In this document: positions 46,319 to 58,464 of the stretch, one piece after another
How positions within the stretch are numbered: the stretch's first letter is position 1
Layout of the letters: each line of letters begins with the position of its first letter
Origin: Pseudisothecium myosuroides
Lineage: Eukaryota > Streptophyta > Bryopsida > Hypnales > Lembophyllaceae
DNA length: 64,000 bases
Reading direction: 5' to 3'
Assembly: GCA_951799445.1 (NCBI GenBank)
Contig: OX637295.1
Coordinates: 13,454,001 to 13,518,000 of the forward strand
Translations under genes and position numbers: made by a program
The notes under the pieces: generated by a model
The model's input: only the letters and a program-made list of their open reading frames with translations
The model's database searches: none
Told to the model about the DNA's origin: nothing

Positions 46319-48589
46319 GTAACATGCCTACATTATTGTCAATGTACATACGAGATAACAAATCGTGAATTGGCCGGTCACTGACTCTGTGCTTCTCTTG
46401 TATTCTGCAGTTTTTCGAGTGCCTACTGAACCGGTGGCGAAGTCGTCGAATCAGGTAGAAAAGCGGCGGTATTATGTGGTCTTTGACCTTAATGGAGTTC
46501 TTGTTCACAGGTCATTCAATGAGTTGAACAGACGCATCGTAACACTTCGACCGAATGTTGGTCAGTTACTTGACTTTGTGCACAGACATGCAAACATTGC
46601 TTTCTGGAGCAGTATGACATCGGCAAATGTGACGAAGGTATTGAATCAAATGCTGTCAGGGACGTCTGTTAAGGTGAAGCACGTGCCTGTTCTCACGCAG
46701 GAAGACTGCACAAAGTTGTCCTACAGAGACCTGTAAGCTCCCAATTTGTCACTTGGGACTCGTAGAATTATTTTTTTTAGAAATTTGCAATTTAAAGTTG
46801 ATAAAAGTATAGAAAAACCCATGAAAAGAGTGTAGAACCGAAATAGGGTTGTGTCATATCCATTATAGTATTTGGTCTAGATTTGTGTTGTTACTTAGAA
46901 TCCCCCAAACCTTGCCTAAAAATAATATAGAAATGACGAAAAGGTTAGATTTGGAGGATTCGAGTCACACAGCCCTAAAAGGGCTAAATCCCACCATGAA
47001 TGTGGCGATTCATGGCTAGGTTGGTCCGAGGAATCCACAGCGAGGCCACTAGGTCGGGTCCTAGAGTTAGATTTAGAATTCCCCATTAGATCGACGAATT
47101 CTCAAAATCCCGATTGTTAGCATGCAGGAGCCACTCACGCAAGACCGGGGCCGTGGAAGAATCTACAGCCCAAAGATGGTGTTCTAGGGTGAATCCCATG
47201 CCAGGAGTCCAACGGCGAAATCGGTTCGCCAAGATTCCTCCACCTGCAGAAGATTCCCGCACCGTCGCTAATTCAAGGAGATGTCCAGTTTAAATCTCCA
47301 TTGTCCAATCGTGCCAGGTACGGAAACACACCCGCACGTCTTTCATGCGACTCCCTGAGAGGTCACGTGAAAAATCCCGGCATCTTCCGACTTGCAGAGG
47401 AACCTTTCCCGGGTGGTCAACCCTCCTAACCTCTAACGGGAATTTCATGGAAATTACCCAGGTTACAATAAAATCTCACTAAAAATTAGACAAGCTTGTT
47501 TTATGTTAATAATGCGCTCCGTGAAGTTTCACAACATTCCGATAGCAACAAGTACCCGAACCGGCGAGATTCCTCGGGAATTAACCACATGGCGGGGTCC
47601 CCGTCGCGTTGACCGGCATTCCGGGACCATACGATGGCGAAACGAAGTCAACCAAAAGTCCTTCCCGACTCTCTCGCACCTACCGGAGACCCTAGGCTAT
47701 TCACATTTCTCAAAATAGGAGACCCCCAAGATCTAAGATTTTACCACGATTTGGTTTTTTAACTAAATTAGCCTACGATGGGTTTTTGGCCTCGGTACGG
47801 GGGGGAAGGGGGATTTAGGAATAAACACGGCAATCTGGATCCAACGGCGCAATCCATTCGACGATTGGAGCTAATCTCCAAAAGTTAGGATGTTGGTCCA
47901 GCATAGATGGTAAAAGTAGAAATTTAGGATGTAGGATGAAAATCTTTGAGGATGAGGATGAAAATCCCTGTTGATAAGGTTATCTTAGAGCTTTAGAGAG
48001 AGGGGTGAGCCCTTGAGAAACCTATATAAGGGCCCCATTTCTCTCTCTAGAACACCCCCAATTCTTGTTTTGGGTCCGTGGGTCCAAGTTATTTTGGATA
48101 TTTTGGCGTTTGAAGCCAAAAACCTCTACGGTGTTTTCGGAGCACTTTTGGCTCCATTGTTGCTTATTTTCAAGCTTTGAAGGTCCTTGGGGGTTGTGGG
48201 CGCTAGATTACCCACCCTTGGTAATAGAGCGAACACCGACCAGGTTCTATGCCTTTATCCACATTTTTTAATATATGGGGGTGATGTGAGCGCGGTCCAC
48301 TGTGCCTTCCAAGCAATGGATCTTTTTTGCTAACGTTTCCTAAGTGTCGTGGATGGCAGCGAATAATTAGAATGCATATAGTAACTCATAAGGTAACTGC
48401 AATGCTCAGGGGTAATGGTAAAATTCTAACTTCCTAACTATCTATCCTATGTCGAGGGTAGACTGGGTAGTTGGCGTCATTTCTAACGTCTCTAACTACA
48501 TAAAAAGGGGAACCCCTATGTTCCTTCCATGAACCTCTAAGACTATCGTGGGGTTTTAAGACTCCACCTAGAAGTTCTACTTCTAAAGA

Positions 48590-49570
48590 CTAACTCTAAA
48601 GTTCAACTCTTACTCTAATCTTCAACCTCTAAATGAAACTCTAGATTTTTACTCTTTTAACCTGGGTTTAAATATTAACTACCGACTTTTAACTCTAGGT
48701 TTTTACTCCTAATTTAACTCTGAAGTTTATCCTCGGAATTTAACTCTAGGTTTAACTTTTAACTCTAAGTTTTTACTCCTCTATTCTATTCTAAATTTAC
48801 CCTTCTAAATTTAACTCTACGGTTTTGACTTTTAACTCTAGGTTTTTACTTCTAAATCAACTTCGACTCCTAACTTCCAAGTTTTAACCTTCTAGGGTAA
48901 TTCTAAGTTTCACTTCTAATTCTATGTCCTTATTTTTAAACTACTCTAAGATTTACCGTCTAAAGTTAACTCTAATTTTTCACTTTTTACTATAAATTTT
49001 TACTCCTAATTTAGCTCTAGGTTTTTGACTTTTAACTCTAAATTTTTACTTCTAAAATTAATTCCATATCTTAACCTCCAGGTTTAACTCTACATTTTCA
49101 CTTTGACTCTAGATTTTTCTACTTCCAACTAACTCTAAAATTTAACTTCTACTTCTAAGTTTTAACTTCTACTCTTAGCTTTTGACTCTAACCTTTACTC
49201 CCCAATTGACTCTAAAATTTAACCTTTAAATTTAATCTAAACTTTTGACTTTTGACTTTTGACTTCTACTTCCAAATTTAATCCTATCGTTTTAATCCTG
49301 GATTAACTCTAAATGTTACCCTCCTAAATTTAATTCCAACTTTTAACTCTAGGGTTTTGACTTCTAATTTTAACTCTATTCCTAACTCAACAATCTACTT
49401 CCTAAGTGGATTCTACTTTTGACTTCTATTTCCTACTCTACTTTTTACCTCCCAAGTTAACTCCAAATTTTGACTTTTGAATTTTACTTCCCTAATTAAA
49501 ATCTTAATTTAACTCTAGGTTTTTAAACCGTTAATTGATCTTTAATTTTAATCCTAAATCCTCCCTCTAA
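48590..49570. repeat. Low-complexity pyrimidine-rich tract inside LTR copy 2
   Basis: Nearly 1 kb is built of short variants of TTTAACTCTAGGTTTTTACTCC. The inverted counterpart in copy 1 is about 55400-56060. Units are too degenerate for a fixed period. Confidence 0.75.
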
Positions 49571-51164
49571 TCTAATCCTAATTTCCGTCCATTGTTCCTT
49601 GTGGTTCAAATTTAATTAAAATTCCTTCGTTCTACTCCCTACCGCTTAACTTAGCCTAACGCGGTCAGTTTACGGTCGAATTTTAATTATAAGATGTTTT
49701 TGGAACCCTCTATCCCTAATCTATCAACTTTTGAATCTAAATTTCTAATTCACGCTAATCTTGGATGCTAATCACGCTCTAAGGGCTGATTAGGAAAAAC
49801 AAATGCTAATTAGGGAGAAACGACTAGGATTAGTTTAATGACCCACCTCGTTACTGCTAGTGTCGGAAATGACGTCATCCCCGTCCACATGCACGTCCTC
49901 GTGCTCCATGGTGGCCACTCGCGATTGTCTTCTTTTATTTTTGTGTTACGATTTTTATTTATTTTATTTTTTTCAATGCCCACGGCTTAATTTGTAGAAA
50001 ACGTTACACGTATGATGTTCTAACCCTTTCCCCCCATTTCCTTCTCTTTTTCTTTCTCTCCTCCTCTTCCTTCTACTCTTGAACTATTCCACCAACCGTG
50101 GTGATGGTGGTCTTACGCTTCTAGTCTCAAACTTCGTGAAGTTTTAATGAGCCTCCTACCCTCTTACGCAACTTTGCTTTGTGTCATCCTAATCCTCCTC
50201 CCAACGGTTGCAAGGAGTTCTTCTAGATTTCCTACCTAATCTCCTAGCTAGGCACTATTTATCGTCTCTCTCCTTTCCACTCCTATAACATATCCTCCTC
50301 CCTAATTTCCTTCCATTGTGTGTAGGTGTGAGTGGTGATGCAGGTAGGATCGGATGTTTTTGTGCAGGTGGCACGTGGAGCGGCAACTTCTATTTCTCCC
50401 CCCCCCTTTTCTATTGTGTTTTTGAAGTTCCAAGTTGAGTTTTTTCCTCTCCCCAACTGGATTCCAAAATTTCAGACTTTAAAAGATCAAAAAATAAAAA
50501 AAAGGGTGGTTGGGGCCCCGCAGGGCATCGTCCCGTTTAGTTCTGGAAATCCAGAAATTTAGTATTTCAGTCCAGCCAAGTTGACTAGCTCGATGCTGAT
50601 GTTTAGTTCAGTCAAGCTGACTTAGCCCGATGCTGATGTTAGTTCAGTCAAGCTGACTGCCCGATGCTGCATGCTAGCTGTATGGCTGGCTGCCGGTCCG
50701 GTATACTGCTGTATGCTGGCTGTATGCTGGTCCGGGTTACTAGCTGCCTTCCCAAAAATCCACACAACCGGGTTCCCTTAGGGGAACCCACTAATACAAC
50801 TTAAATTGGATTTTTGTAAGGGGTTAGGGCTAGGATTGAAGCTTCGCCGTCCGGGAAGTTAGGCCCCAAATTTTTAGAACGGTCACCTAAGCTAAGTATT
50901 ACGGGATGGTCACTCTCTTCCTAGAAACTCGTGACCAATCTTGAAAGCTAAACTCTGGTCTTTTCCAAGAAGGTCTTGGAAACTAGACTTTGGAATCTAA
51001 GGCTATGGAGGTTCAAGGCTCCGCCGTAAAATTGGTTTTAACACCAACTTTAGGACTTGTAACACTCCACGGGTTCAAAGCTCCGCCGTCTAAGACTATT
51101 TTAACACACACTATAGGACTTGACGTGGTCACTAGTTCAAAGCTTCGCCGCCGTGGGGGGGTTT

Positions 51165-51465
51165 CACACAACAAGGGAAATATTAGAAGAAGGTAGAAAA
51201 GACAAATTTAAGGAACACACGTGACAAAGCCAAAGCTTCGCCGTCCCGAGGGGGGTCCACACAACAAGGGAAATATTAGAAGAAGGTAGAAAAGACAAAT
51301 TTAAGGAACACACATGACAAAGCCAAAGCTTCGCCGTCCCAAGGGGGGGTCCACACAACAAGGAGAATATTAGAAGAAGGTAGAAAAGACAAATTTAAGG
51401 AACACACGTGACAAAGCCAAAGCTTCGCCGTCCCGAGGGGGGGTCCACACAACAAAGGGAAGATT
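51165..51465. repeat. About 94-bp tandem repeat in LTR copy 2, four units
   Basis: CACACAACAA(G/A)GG recurs near 51165, 51258, 51351 and 51447. Each unit includes AAGGTAGAAAAGACAAATTT and CCAAAGCTTCGCCGTCC. The matching part of LTR copy 1 (53.4-53.7 kb) has fewer and more diverged units. Confidence 0.8.
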
Positions 51466-54369
51466 AGAAAAGGATGAGAATACACAAGTGAGGAAAACAA
51501 CACGGTTAGGACACATAAAGACACACAACTTCACAAGCTAAAGGCCCCCCAAAGCGGCATCGTCAAGGTACGGTGGGGGGTGACTTTAGGATTAGGACAA
51601 GACACCAAAAGACTCCTAAACTCACAAGTTAGATCACAAAGGAACTACAAGAGAGAAACAAGGACTCTTAACTCGTAACAAAGGTATAACAAACGCACGA
51701 GAACTACACAAGGCAAGATAGAAGGACCCCCTAAGGACCTTCAAAGCTTGAAATCTAGCAACAATGGAGCAAAAAGTGCTCCAAAAACACCGTAGAGGTT
51801 TTTGGCTTCAAACGCCAAAATATCCAAAGCAAATTGGACCCACGGACCCAAACAAAAGTGAGGGGGTGTTTTAGAGAGAGAAATGGGGCCCTTATATAGG
51901 TTTTCCAAGGGCTCACCCCTCTCTCTAAAGCTCTAAGGTAACCTTATCAACGGGGATTTTCATCCTCATCCTCAAAGATTTTCATCCTACATCCTAAATT
52001 TCTACTTCTACCATCTATGCTGGACCAACATCCTAACTTTTGGAGATTAACTCCAATCGCCGAACGGATTGCGCCGTTGGATCCAAATCGCCGTGTTTAA
52101 CTTTAGAACTTCCACCCCCCGTACCGAGGCCACAAACCCATCGTAGGCTAATTTACTTTAAAAACCAAATCGTGGTAAAATCCTAGATCTTGGGGGTCTC
52201 CTATTTTGAGAAATGTGAATAGCCTAGGGTCTCCGGTAGGTGCGAGAGAGTCGGGAAGGACTTTTGGTTGACTTCGTTTCGCCTTCGTATGGTCCCGGAA
52301 TGCTGGTCAACGCGGCGGGGACCCCGCCACGTGGTTAATTCCCGAGGAATCTCGCCGGTTCGGGTACTTGTCGCTATCGGAATGTCGTGAAACTTCACGG
52401 AGCGCATTATTAACATAAAACAAGCTAATCTAATTTTTAGTGAGATTTTATTGTAACCTGGGTAATTTCCATGAAATTCCCGTTGGAGGTTAGGAGGGTT
52501 GACCACCCGGAAAAAGGTTCTTCTGCAAGTCGGAAGATGCCGGGATTTTTCACGTGACCTCTCAGGGAGTCGCATGAAAGACGTGCGGGTGTGTTTCCGT
52601 ACCTGGCACGATTGGTCAATGGAGATTTAAAACTGGCCATCTCCTTGAATTAGCGACGGTGCGGGAATCTTCTGCAGGTGGAGGAATCTTGGCGAACCGA
52701 TTTCGCCGTTGGACTCCTGGCATGGGATTCACCCTAGAACACCATCCTTGGGCTGTAGATTCCTCCACGGGCCCGGTCTTGCGTGAGTGGCTCCTGCATG
52801 CTAACAATCGGGATTTTGGGAATTCGTCGATCTAATGGGGAATTCTAAATCTAACTCTAGGACCCGACCTAGTGGCCTCGCTGTGGATCCCTCAGACCGA
52901 CCTAGCCATAAATCGCCACATTCATGGTGGGATTTAGCCCTTTTGGGGCTGTGTGACTCGAATTCTCCAAATCTAACCTTTTCGTTATTTCTATACTATT
53001 TTTAGGCAAGGTTTGGGGGATTCTAAGTAAACAACACAAATCTAGACCAAATACTATAATGGGTATGACACAACCCTATTTCGGTTCTACACTCTTTTTA
53101 TGGATTTTTGTATAGTTTTATCAACTTTAAATTACAAATTTCCAAAAAAATAATTCTACGAGTCCCAAGTGACAAATTGGGAGCTCACAGGGGTCCTTCT
53201 ATCTTGCTTTGTGTACTCTTTTGTGAAGTTGTTGGCACCTTGTTGTAAGTGGAGAGCCTCTCTCTCCCTCTTGTACGTGTTGTGGTCTAACTTGTGAAGT
53301 TTAAGAGTTTTTTTTGTATCTTGCACTAATCCTAAAGTCACCCCCCGCCGTACCTTGGCGATGCCGCTTTGGGGGGCCTTTAGCGTGTGAGCTTTGTGTT
53401 GCCACGTGGTCTAACTTGTGTGTTTTCTCTTTGTGTTTTTTTTCTTACACCCTCTTCTAACCTTCTCCCTGTTGAGTGGACCCCCCTCCGGGACGGCGAA
53501 GCTTTGAACCTCCTTTGTGCATGTTTTTTTTCTAAAGTTATCCCAACCCTCTTCTAATCTTCTCCTTGTTGAGTGGACCCCCCTCTGGGACGGCGAAGCT
53601 TTGAACATGTGTGTGTTTTCTTTAAAAGTTTAGTTTTTTTTTCCTCTTCTAAAGTCTCTCTCATTGTGTGGACCCCCCTTGGAAACGGCGAAGCTTTGAA
53701 CTAGTAACAAAGTTGAAGTCCTAAAACGTGTGTTAAAAGTGTAGACGGCGGAGCTTTGAACCCTCGAGGTGTCAAGAAGTCCTAAAGTTGGTGTTAAAAC
53801 CAACTTAATGGCGAAGCTTTGCACTTCCCCCGTGTTTAGTTCCAAAGTCTAGTTTCCAAGACCTTTGTGGAAACCTCCAGAGTTTAGCTTCCAAGATATT
53901 AGAGTTTAGCATGAAGTAGGAAGTGGTGGGCCAAGTTTAGCTGCCTAGCCCTTGTATACGTGATTTTTTAAGCCGAGTGTCTTGCTTCACAAATTCGGGC
54001 CTAACCCCCCGGACGGCGAAGCCTTGACTCTAGCACTAATTTTTCCAAAATTCCAATTTTTATTTGCTAAGTGGGTTTCCCTAAGGGAACCCGTTGAGGT
54101 GATTAAAAATTTGGTGGTGGCCAGCGTACCAAGCCAGCCAGCGTACCAGCCAGCCCAGCGGCAGTAACGGGGAGCCCAGCCAAGGCCGGTACAAGGCCGG
54201 TACCCGAGGCCGGTACACTACCTGTCCCAGCGCCCACATTTGGCCGGTTTTGTGATTCGGTGGATTGGACCATAACTCACATACATCATGGCTGATTTCA
54301 GACCAAAAACGGGATGATGCCCTGCGGGGCCCCAACTTTGGTTTTTTGTTTGAAAAAACTCTCCACTAA

Positions 54370-54495
54370 TCAGGACCTAGTTTAGGAAATCAGTGATAGA
54401 TCTAGTTTAGGAAATCAGTGATAGATCTAGTTTAGGAAACCAGTGATAGATCTAGTTTAGGAAATCAGAGATAGAGCTAGTTTAGAAAACCAGTT
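54370..54495. repeat. 29-bp tandem repeat in LTR copy 1, about four units
   Basis: The unit (GA)TCTAGTTTAGGAAA(T/C)CAGTGATA recurs four times with few changes. It is absent from the matching place in copy 2, so it arose after the copies separated. Confidence 0.8.
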
Positions 54496-56810
54496 AAACC
54501 CAGTGGGGATCCAAGGCCAAAATTCCAAAACTTCCAAGTTGTGACTAAAGAACAAAGGGAGGGGAAGAAAGAGAGTCAACACCTCACATCACTCCTACAC
54601 ACATATTTGCAACCTCCACGTCACACCTGCACGCACACTTGAAACCTCCATTCTAACCAACCAAATACACACATGAGCAATGGAGGAAGATTAGAAAGAA
54701 GGAGATGAAGTAGAGAACAAAAAGGAGAGAGACTATAAATAGTGACCTAGGCCTAAGCTTAGGTAGACTTAGGGAAGGAAATCTTGAGAATTTGTGGTGA
54801 CCGTTGGGAGGAGGATAGGATGACACAAAGGCAAAATTGTGTAAGAGGATAGTTGGCCTCTTAAATACCTCTTTGGAATTTGAAACCATAGTGTAAGACT
54901 CATAAAAGCTTAGGTGGAATAGTGCTAGAGTAGAAGAAAGAGGAAGAAAGAAAAGAAAGGAGAAGAGGAAAGAAGGAGTTTAGATCATCCAAAAATCGTA
55001 ATAGTTTCTAAATAAGCGGTGAGCTTGGAGAAAACTCAAAACAAAACCAAAGACCACCATGGAGCGTGAGGATGTACACGTGGACGTGGACGAAGTTATT
55101 TCCGACACCGGTAGTGAAGAGGTGAGTTTTTTATTTAATCTTTGATGTTTTTTCCCTAATTAGCATTTATTTTCCTAATCAGCCCTTAGAGCGAGATTAG
55201 CACCCGAGATTAGTGCAAATTAGAAGTTTAGATTCAAAAAGTTATAGATTAGTGATAGAGGTTTCCAAAAACATATTACACTTAAGATTCGACCATAAAC
55301 TGACCGCGTTAGGCTAAGTTAAGCGGTAGGGGGTAGAACGGAGGAATTTTAATTAAATTTGATCCACAAGGAACAATGGACGGAAATTAGGATTAGAGTA
55401 GAAGGATAATTTAGGATTAAAATTGAAGATCAAATAACGGTTAAAAATCTCGAGTTAAATTAAGATTTTAATTAGGGAAGTTAAAATTCAAAAGTTGAAA
55501 TTTGGAGTTAACTTTGGGAGGTAAAAAGTAGAGTAGGAAATAGAAGTCAAAAGTCAAAAGTCAAAAGTTTAGATTAAATTTAAAGGTTAAATTTTAGAGT
55601 CAATTGGAGAGTAAAAAGTTAGAGTGAAAAGCTAAAAGTAGAAGTTAAAATTTAGAGGTAGAAGTTAAATTTTAGAGTTAGTTGGAAGTAGAAAAAAATC
55701 TAGAGTCAAAGTGAAACCGTAGAGTTAAACCTGGAGGTTAAGATTGGGGATTAATTTTAGAAGTAAAAATTTAGAGTTAAAAGTCAAAAACCTAGAGTTA
55801 AATTAGGAGTAAAAATCTACAGTAAAAAGTGAAAAGTTAGAGTTAACTTTAGAGGGTAAATCTTAGAGTAGTTTAGAAATAAGAACATAGAATTAAAAGT
55901 GAAACTTAGAATTACCCTAGAAGGTTAAAACTTGGAAGTTAGGAGTTGAAGTTGATTTAGAAGTAAAAACCTAGAATCAAAAATCAAAACATAGAATAGA
56001 AGTCGATAGTTAATACCTAGAACCCAGCTAAAGAAGTAAAATCTAGAGTTACATTAAGAAGTTGGAACTTTAGGGGTAGCTTTTAAAAGTAGAACTTCTA
56101 GGTGGAGTCTTAGAAACCCAAGATAGTCTTAGGGGTTCATGGAAGGAACATAGGGGTTCCCCTTTTTACGTAGTTAGGGACGTGAGAAATGACGCCAACT
56201 ACCCAGTCGACCCTCGACATAGGATAGATAGTTAGGGAGTTAGGATTTCACCATCACTCTGAACATCGCAGTTAACTTGTGAGTTACTACATGCATTACT
56301 AATTATTCGCTGCCATCCACGACACTTAGGAAACGTTAGCAAAAAAGATCCATTGCTTGGAAGGCACAATGGACCGCGCTCACATCACCCCCATATATTA
56401 AAAATGTGGATAAAGGCATAGAACCTGGTCGGTGTTCGCTCTATTACCAAGGGTGGGTAATCTTGCGCCCACAAGACCCCAAACACCCGGACAGGCCCTA
56501 CTTCCTGAAGGATCTAAATCATTTCGCCACTAAGCTGGATTTGAGGTCAACGGAGAATGTTCTCCTCGTTGATGACGATCCACTTAAAAACCTCCTGAAT
56601 GATTGTCATAGCGCCATTTTTCCCCGCAAATTTGAAGGGGATTGGAAAGAGCAGTACCTTGTGGGGGTGCTCAGTCCTTAGCTCGCAGGTCTGTTTAAGT
56701 CAGAGGAAGCTGTGCCGACGTATGTCAAGAAGCATCCGCTCCACAATGGTTTGACACTGGCGGTCCCGTTGACCAGACCGGGCTCTGACATTTTGAGGGC
56801 AGTAGTTTAG

Positions 56811-57981
56811 TTTTGGTTTTTCTTCCTTGACGGACTTCATCATGATATCTCACGATCTCTTTTTTGCGTGCATATTATTGCTTGTAACTTAAAACTCTTG
56901 AACATATTGTAAATATTGTAAATGCATTTTCGAAATACTGGACATTCTTTGTTTGTAGGAGGCATTGATTCAGCCTCGTAGTAAATGTGAAAATAATTTT
57001 TTTTCCTAAATGCCTTTGATTAAGATAATTATGAGTTCGAAGGGATCACCTCGACCTTGACTATTAATCCGCGTGCATGCACATCTAGAGATCTAATGGT
57101 ATACCGTGGAAGTGGATTCTATCGGTAGATCGGACTGTTCAGGGCATTTATCCTTGTCTTTTAAATCTAATGTGAATGCATTTCCGGTGCATGACCCTCA
57201 CTTAGAATTGTTTTCTTACTCTTTGTTCGCAGCTTTAATCTAAATTTGGTTCTGAAATTGTTTATCATATTACTCGGAAGAGTGGAATTTTTTGAACACT
57301 TCATTAGATTTTAACACTGGGCGTCATCATCCTGCACGGCAAGCTTCATCAGGAGATCGCACGATACGACGTGACGTGTGAACATTGAAATGTCATTTCC
57401 ATCCTTGTATTGTCCCGTGATATTGTTTTTGTACTTGTGGATGACAGTGAAGTTGTAGTTGTGTTTCTACTGATTGTTTGGGAGTTCTCCTACAGTTCCG
57501 GTTTGCTGAAGTATAGATTTGAAATTGATAATTTTGACCTCTCTCTTCGGCTTGATCGGAAGATCTCACGATCATTTTCCCTTGCATCGAATTATTAGTC
57601 TTAGGCGGATTATGTAATGTCCATTTTTGTTGCTTCAATCGAATGCAATTGAATTTCTGCTGCGTAACTTCCTTTGCTCGAGTATTTTCGGTCTTCTAGT
57701 ATGTCACCCTAAACCTTTTTTTGTATTTGACGCGAATTCTAAATCTGCATCCCTTGTTAGTGTTGTATTCTGGGCTGCAGTGACACCGTAGAAGTATTGC
57801 TAATTTCCTTGCACTATGCAGCAAATAAGACATTCAGTCGCTGTTCTTCAAATAACTACCCATGCGTATTTTCAAATAGCGGTTCTGTTGTATTGCATAT
57901 TGGTCGGGGGATCTCACGATCAATTGACGTCGTTTTCTGTATGTACATGTCTGCGTGCTGAGGCTTACTTGGTCTTTGCAG
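56811..57981. other. Spacer between the two FCP1-like genes, with palindromes
   Basis: Palindromes lie at 56840-56855 (TCATGATATCTCACGA), 57349-57364, 57556-57571 and 57904-57919. Upstream exons of the next gene may lie here, but I could not fix them. Confidence 0.5.
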
Positions 57982-58464
57982 AAGGCGATGCTCTTAGTAC
58001 TAACAGGGGATCTCTGCGTGAAGGGCGATGTGGCGGATCTCCCACAGAATATTGAAATTCGGCCCGGCTTCCGTGGTCTTCTCCGACATTTCGTTCAAGA
58101 AACTCACTGTGGTTTGTGGTCCGCAATGCAACCTTCAACACTGGCCGCTCTTCTTCGACGTATTCTACCGCCGGAAATTCTGTTAAGGTTTCTATTTTTT
58201 GCCGGGTCTGACAATCCACGGAAGAACCAGGTGTATCCCCATCGTCCTGCAATACTGAAGACTGTCTTGAACATTCCTCAGACGCGCAGGGTACTCTTGA
58301 ATAACAGTGTTGTAATGCTTGTCCTAGATCCTCTTGATTGGGAACGTCCACACTTGCTTCGACCGGCGTTGCATGTGAGGGATGATGTAGATCCTGTAGA
58401 GTTAGATCGTCCGCACATTATAGCACCGCCTTTTGATTGGTCTTGGGCCCCAAAAAACATGTAG
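57982..58464 (+). CDS. FCP1/NIF-like 3' exon with lost catalytic motif
   Basis: The exon starts after GTCTTTGCAG and is open to 58464 (161 codons with stop). KAMLLVLTGDLCV aligns by eye with the family's LLVLDLNGLLV, but the catalytic Asp is not in place. Next come RPGFRGLLRHFVQETHCGLWS, LRFLFFAGSDN and NPRKNQVYPHRP, matching the order in FCP/NIF domains. The late acidic pair (family LLIDDSP) is replaced by LLNNSV. It is therefore a paralogue of the gene at 46411, probably without phosphatase activity. Upstream exons are not identified. Confidence 0.55.
   Translation, partial: KAMLLVLTGDLCVKGDVADLPQNIEIRPGFRGLLRHFVQETHCGLWSAMQPSTLAALLRRILPPEILLRFLFFAGSDNPRKNQVYPHRPAILKTVLNIPQTRRVLLNNSVVMLVLDPLDWERPHLLRPALHVRDDVDPVELDRPHIIAPPFDWSWAPKNM

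Larger units (their letters stand above)
48195..53189 (-). mobile_element. Solo-LTR-like element L, copy 2 (4995 bp), inserted into copy 1
   Basis: Same family in the opposite orientation: it starts TGTGGGCGC and ends GAGCTCACA. It is flanked by GGGGT at 48190-48194 and 53190-53194, again a perfect 5-bp duplication. Copy 2 itself holds the uninterrupted target sequence at about 51720-51740, one base different from copy 1 with one duplication removed, which confirms the border. Its TATA-like region is at about 51887-51902 on the minus strand. Inside is a run of four roughly 94-bp units (51165-51450) containing AAGCTTCGCCGTCCC. Confidence 0.87.
46732..56473 (+). mobile_element. Solo-LTR-like element L, copy 1 (4742 bp, interrupted by copy 2)
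   Basis: It starts TGTAAGCTCCCAATTTGTC and ends GCGCCCACA, the TG..CA form of LTR retroelements. It is flanked by AGACC at 46727-46731 and AGACC at 56474-56478, a perfect 5-bp duplication. The element parts are 46732-48194 and 53195-56473. There is no coding sequence and no terminal direct repeat, so a single long terminal repeat is the simplest reading. A TATA-like CCTATATAAGGGCCCC lies at about 48018, consistent with transcription to the right. The right part holds long TTTAACTCT-type low-complexity DNA (in this copy read inverted, 55.3-56.1 kb) and repeated GGACGGCGAAGCTTTGAA motifs. Confidence 0.85.
46411..56810 (+). pseudogene. FCP1/NIF-type phosphatase-like domain, split by nested LTRs and a stop codon
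   Basis: After TTCTGCAG the exon reads RRYYVVFDLNGVLVHR, RPNVGQLLDFVHRHANIAFW and CTKLSYRD, then stops at the LTR insertion (46732). It resumes after the LTR at 56479 with KHPDRPYFLKDL and ENVLLVDDDPLKNLLND, the acidic pair and lysine typical of HAD-type C-terminal motifs. Members of this group dephosphorylate proteins such as the RNA polymerase II tail. Here motif I is DLNG rather than DxDG, which as I recall is common in a plant subfamily. The duplicated AGACC shows the insertion hit an exon. A second defect is TAG at 56679-56681, after which LAGLFKSEEAVPTYVKKHP continues in frame to TAG at 56808-56810. Confidence 0.75.

Noticed and set aside
46732..56473. A 10-kb pseudoknot-like arrangement of two interlocked inverted repeats, first taken as a novel structure or a viral-type isomerising genome
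   Set aside because: Exact AGACC and GGGGT duplications explain it as one LTR-like element inserted in reverse into another.
46732..56473. The LTR insertion as a new intron (an introner), because it begins CT|GTAAGC and ends CACAAG
   Set aside because: Joining CT|GT to the AG at the right end does not preserve the codon phase, whereas removing the element plus one 5-bp duplication does.
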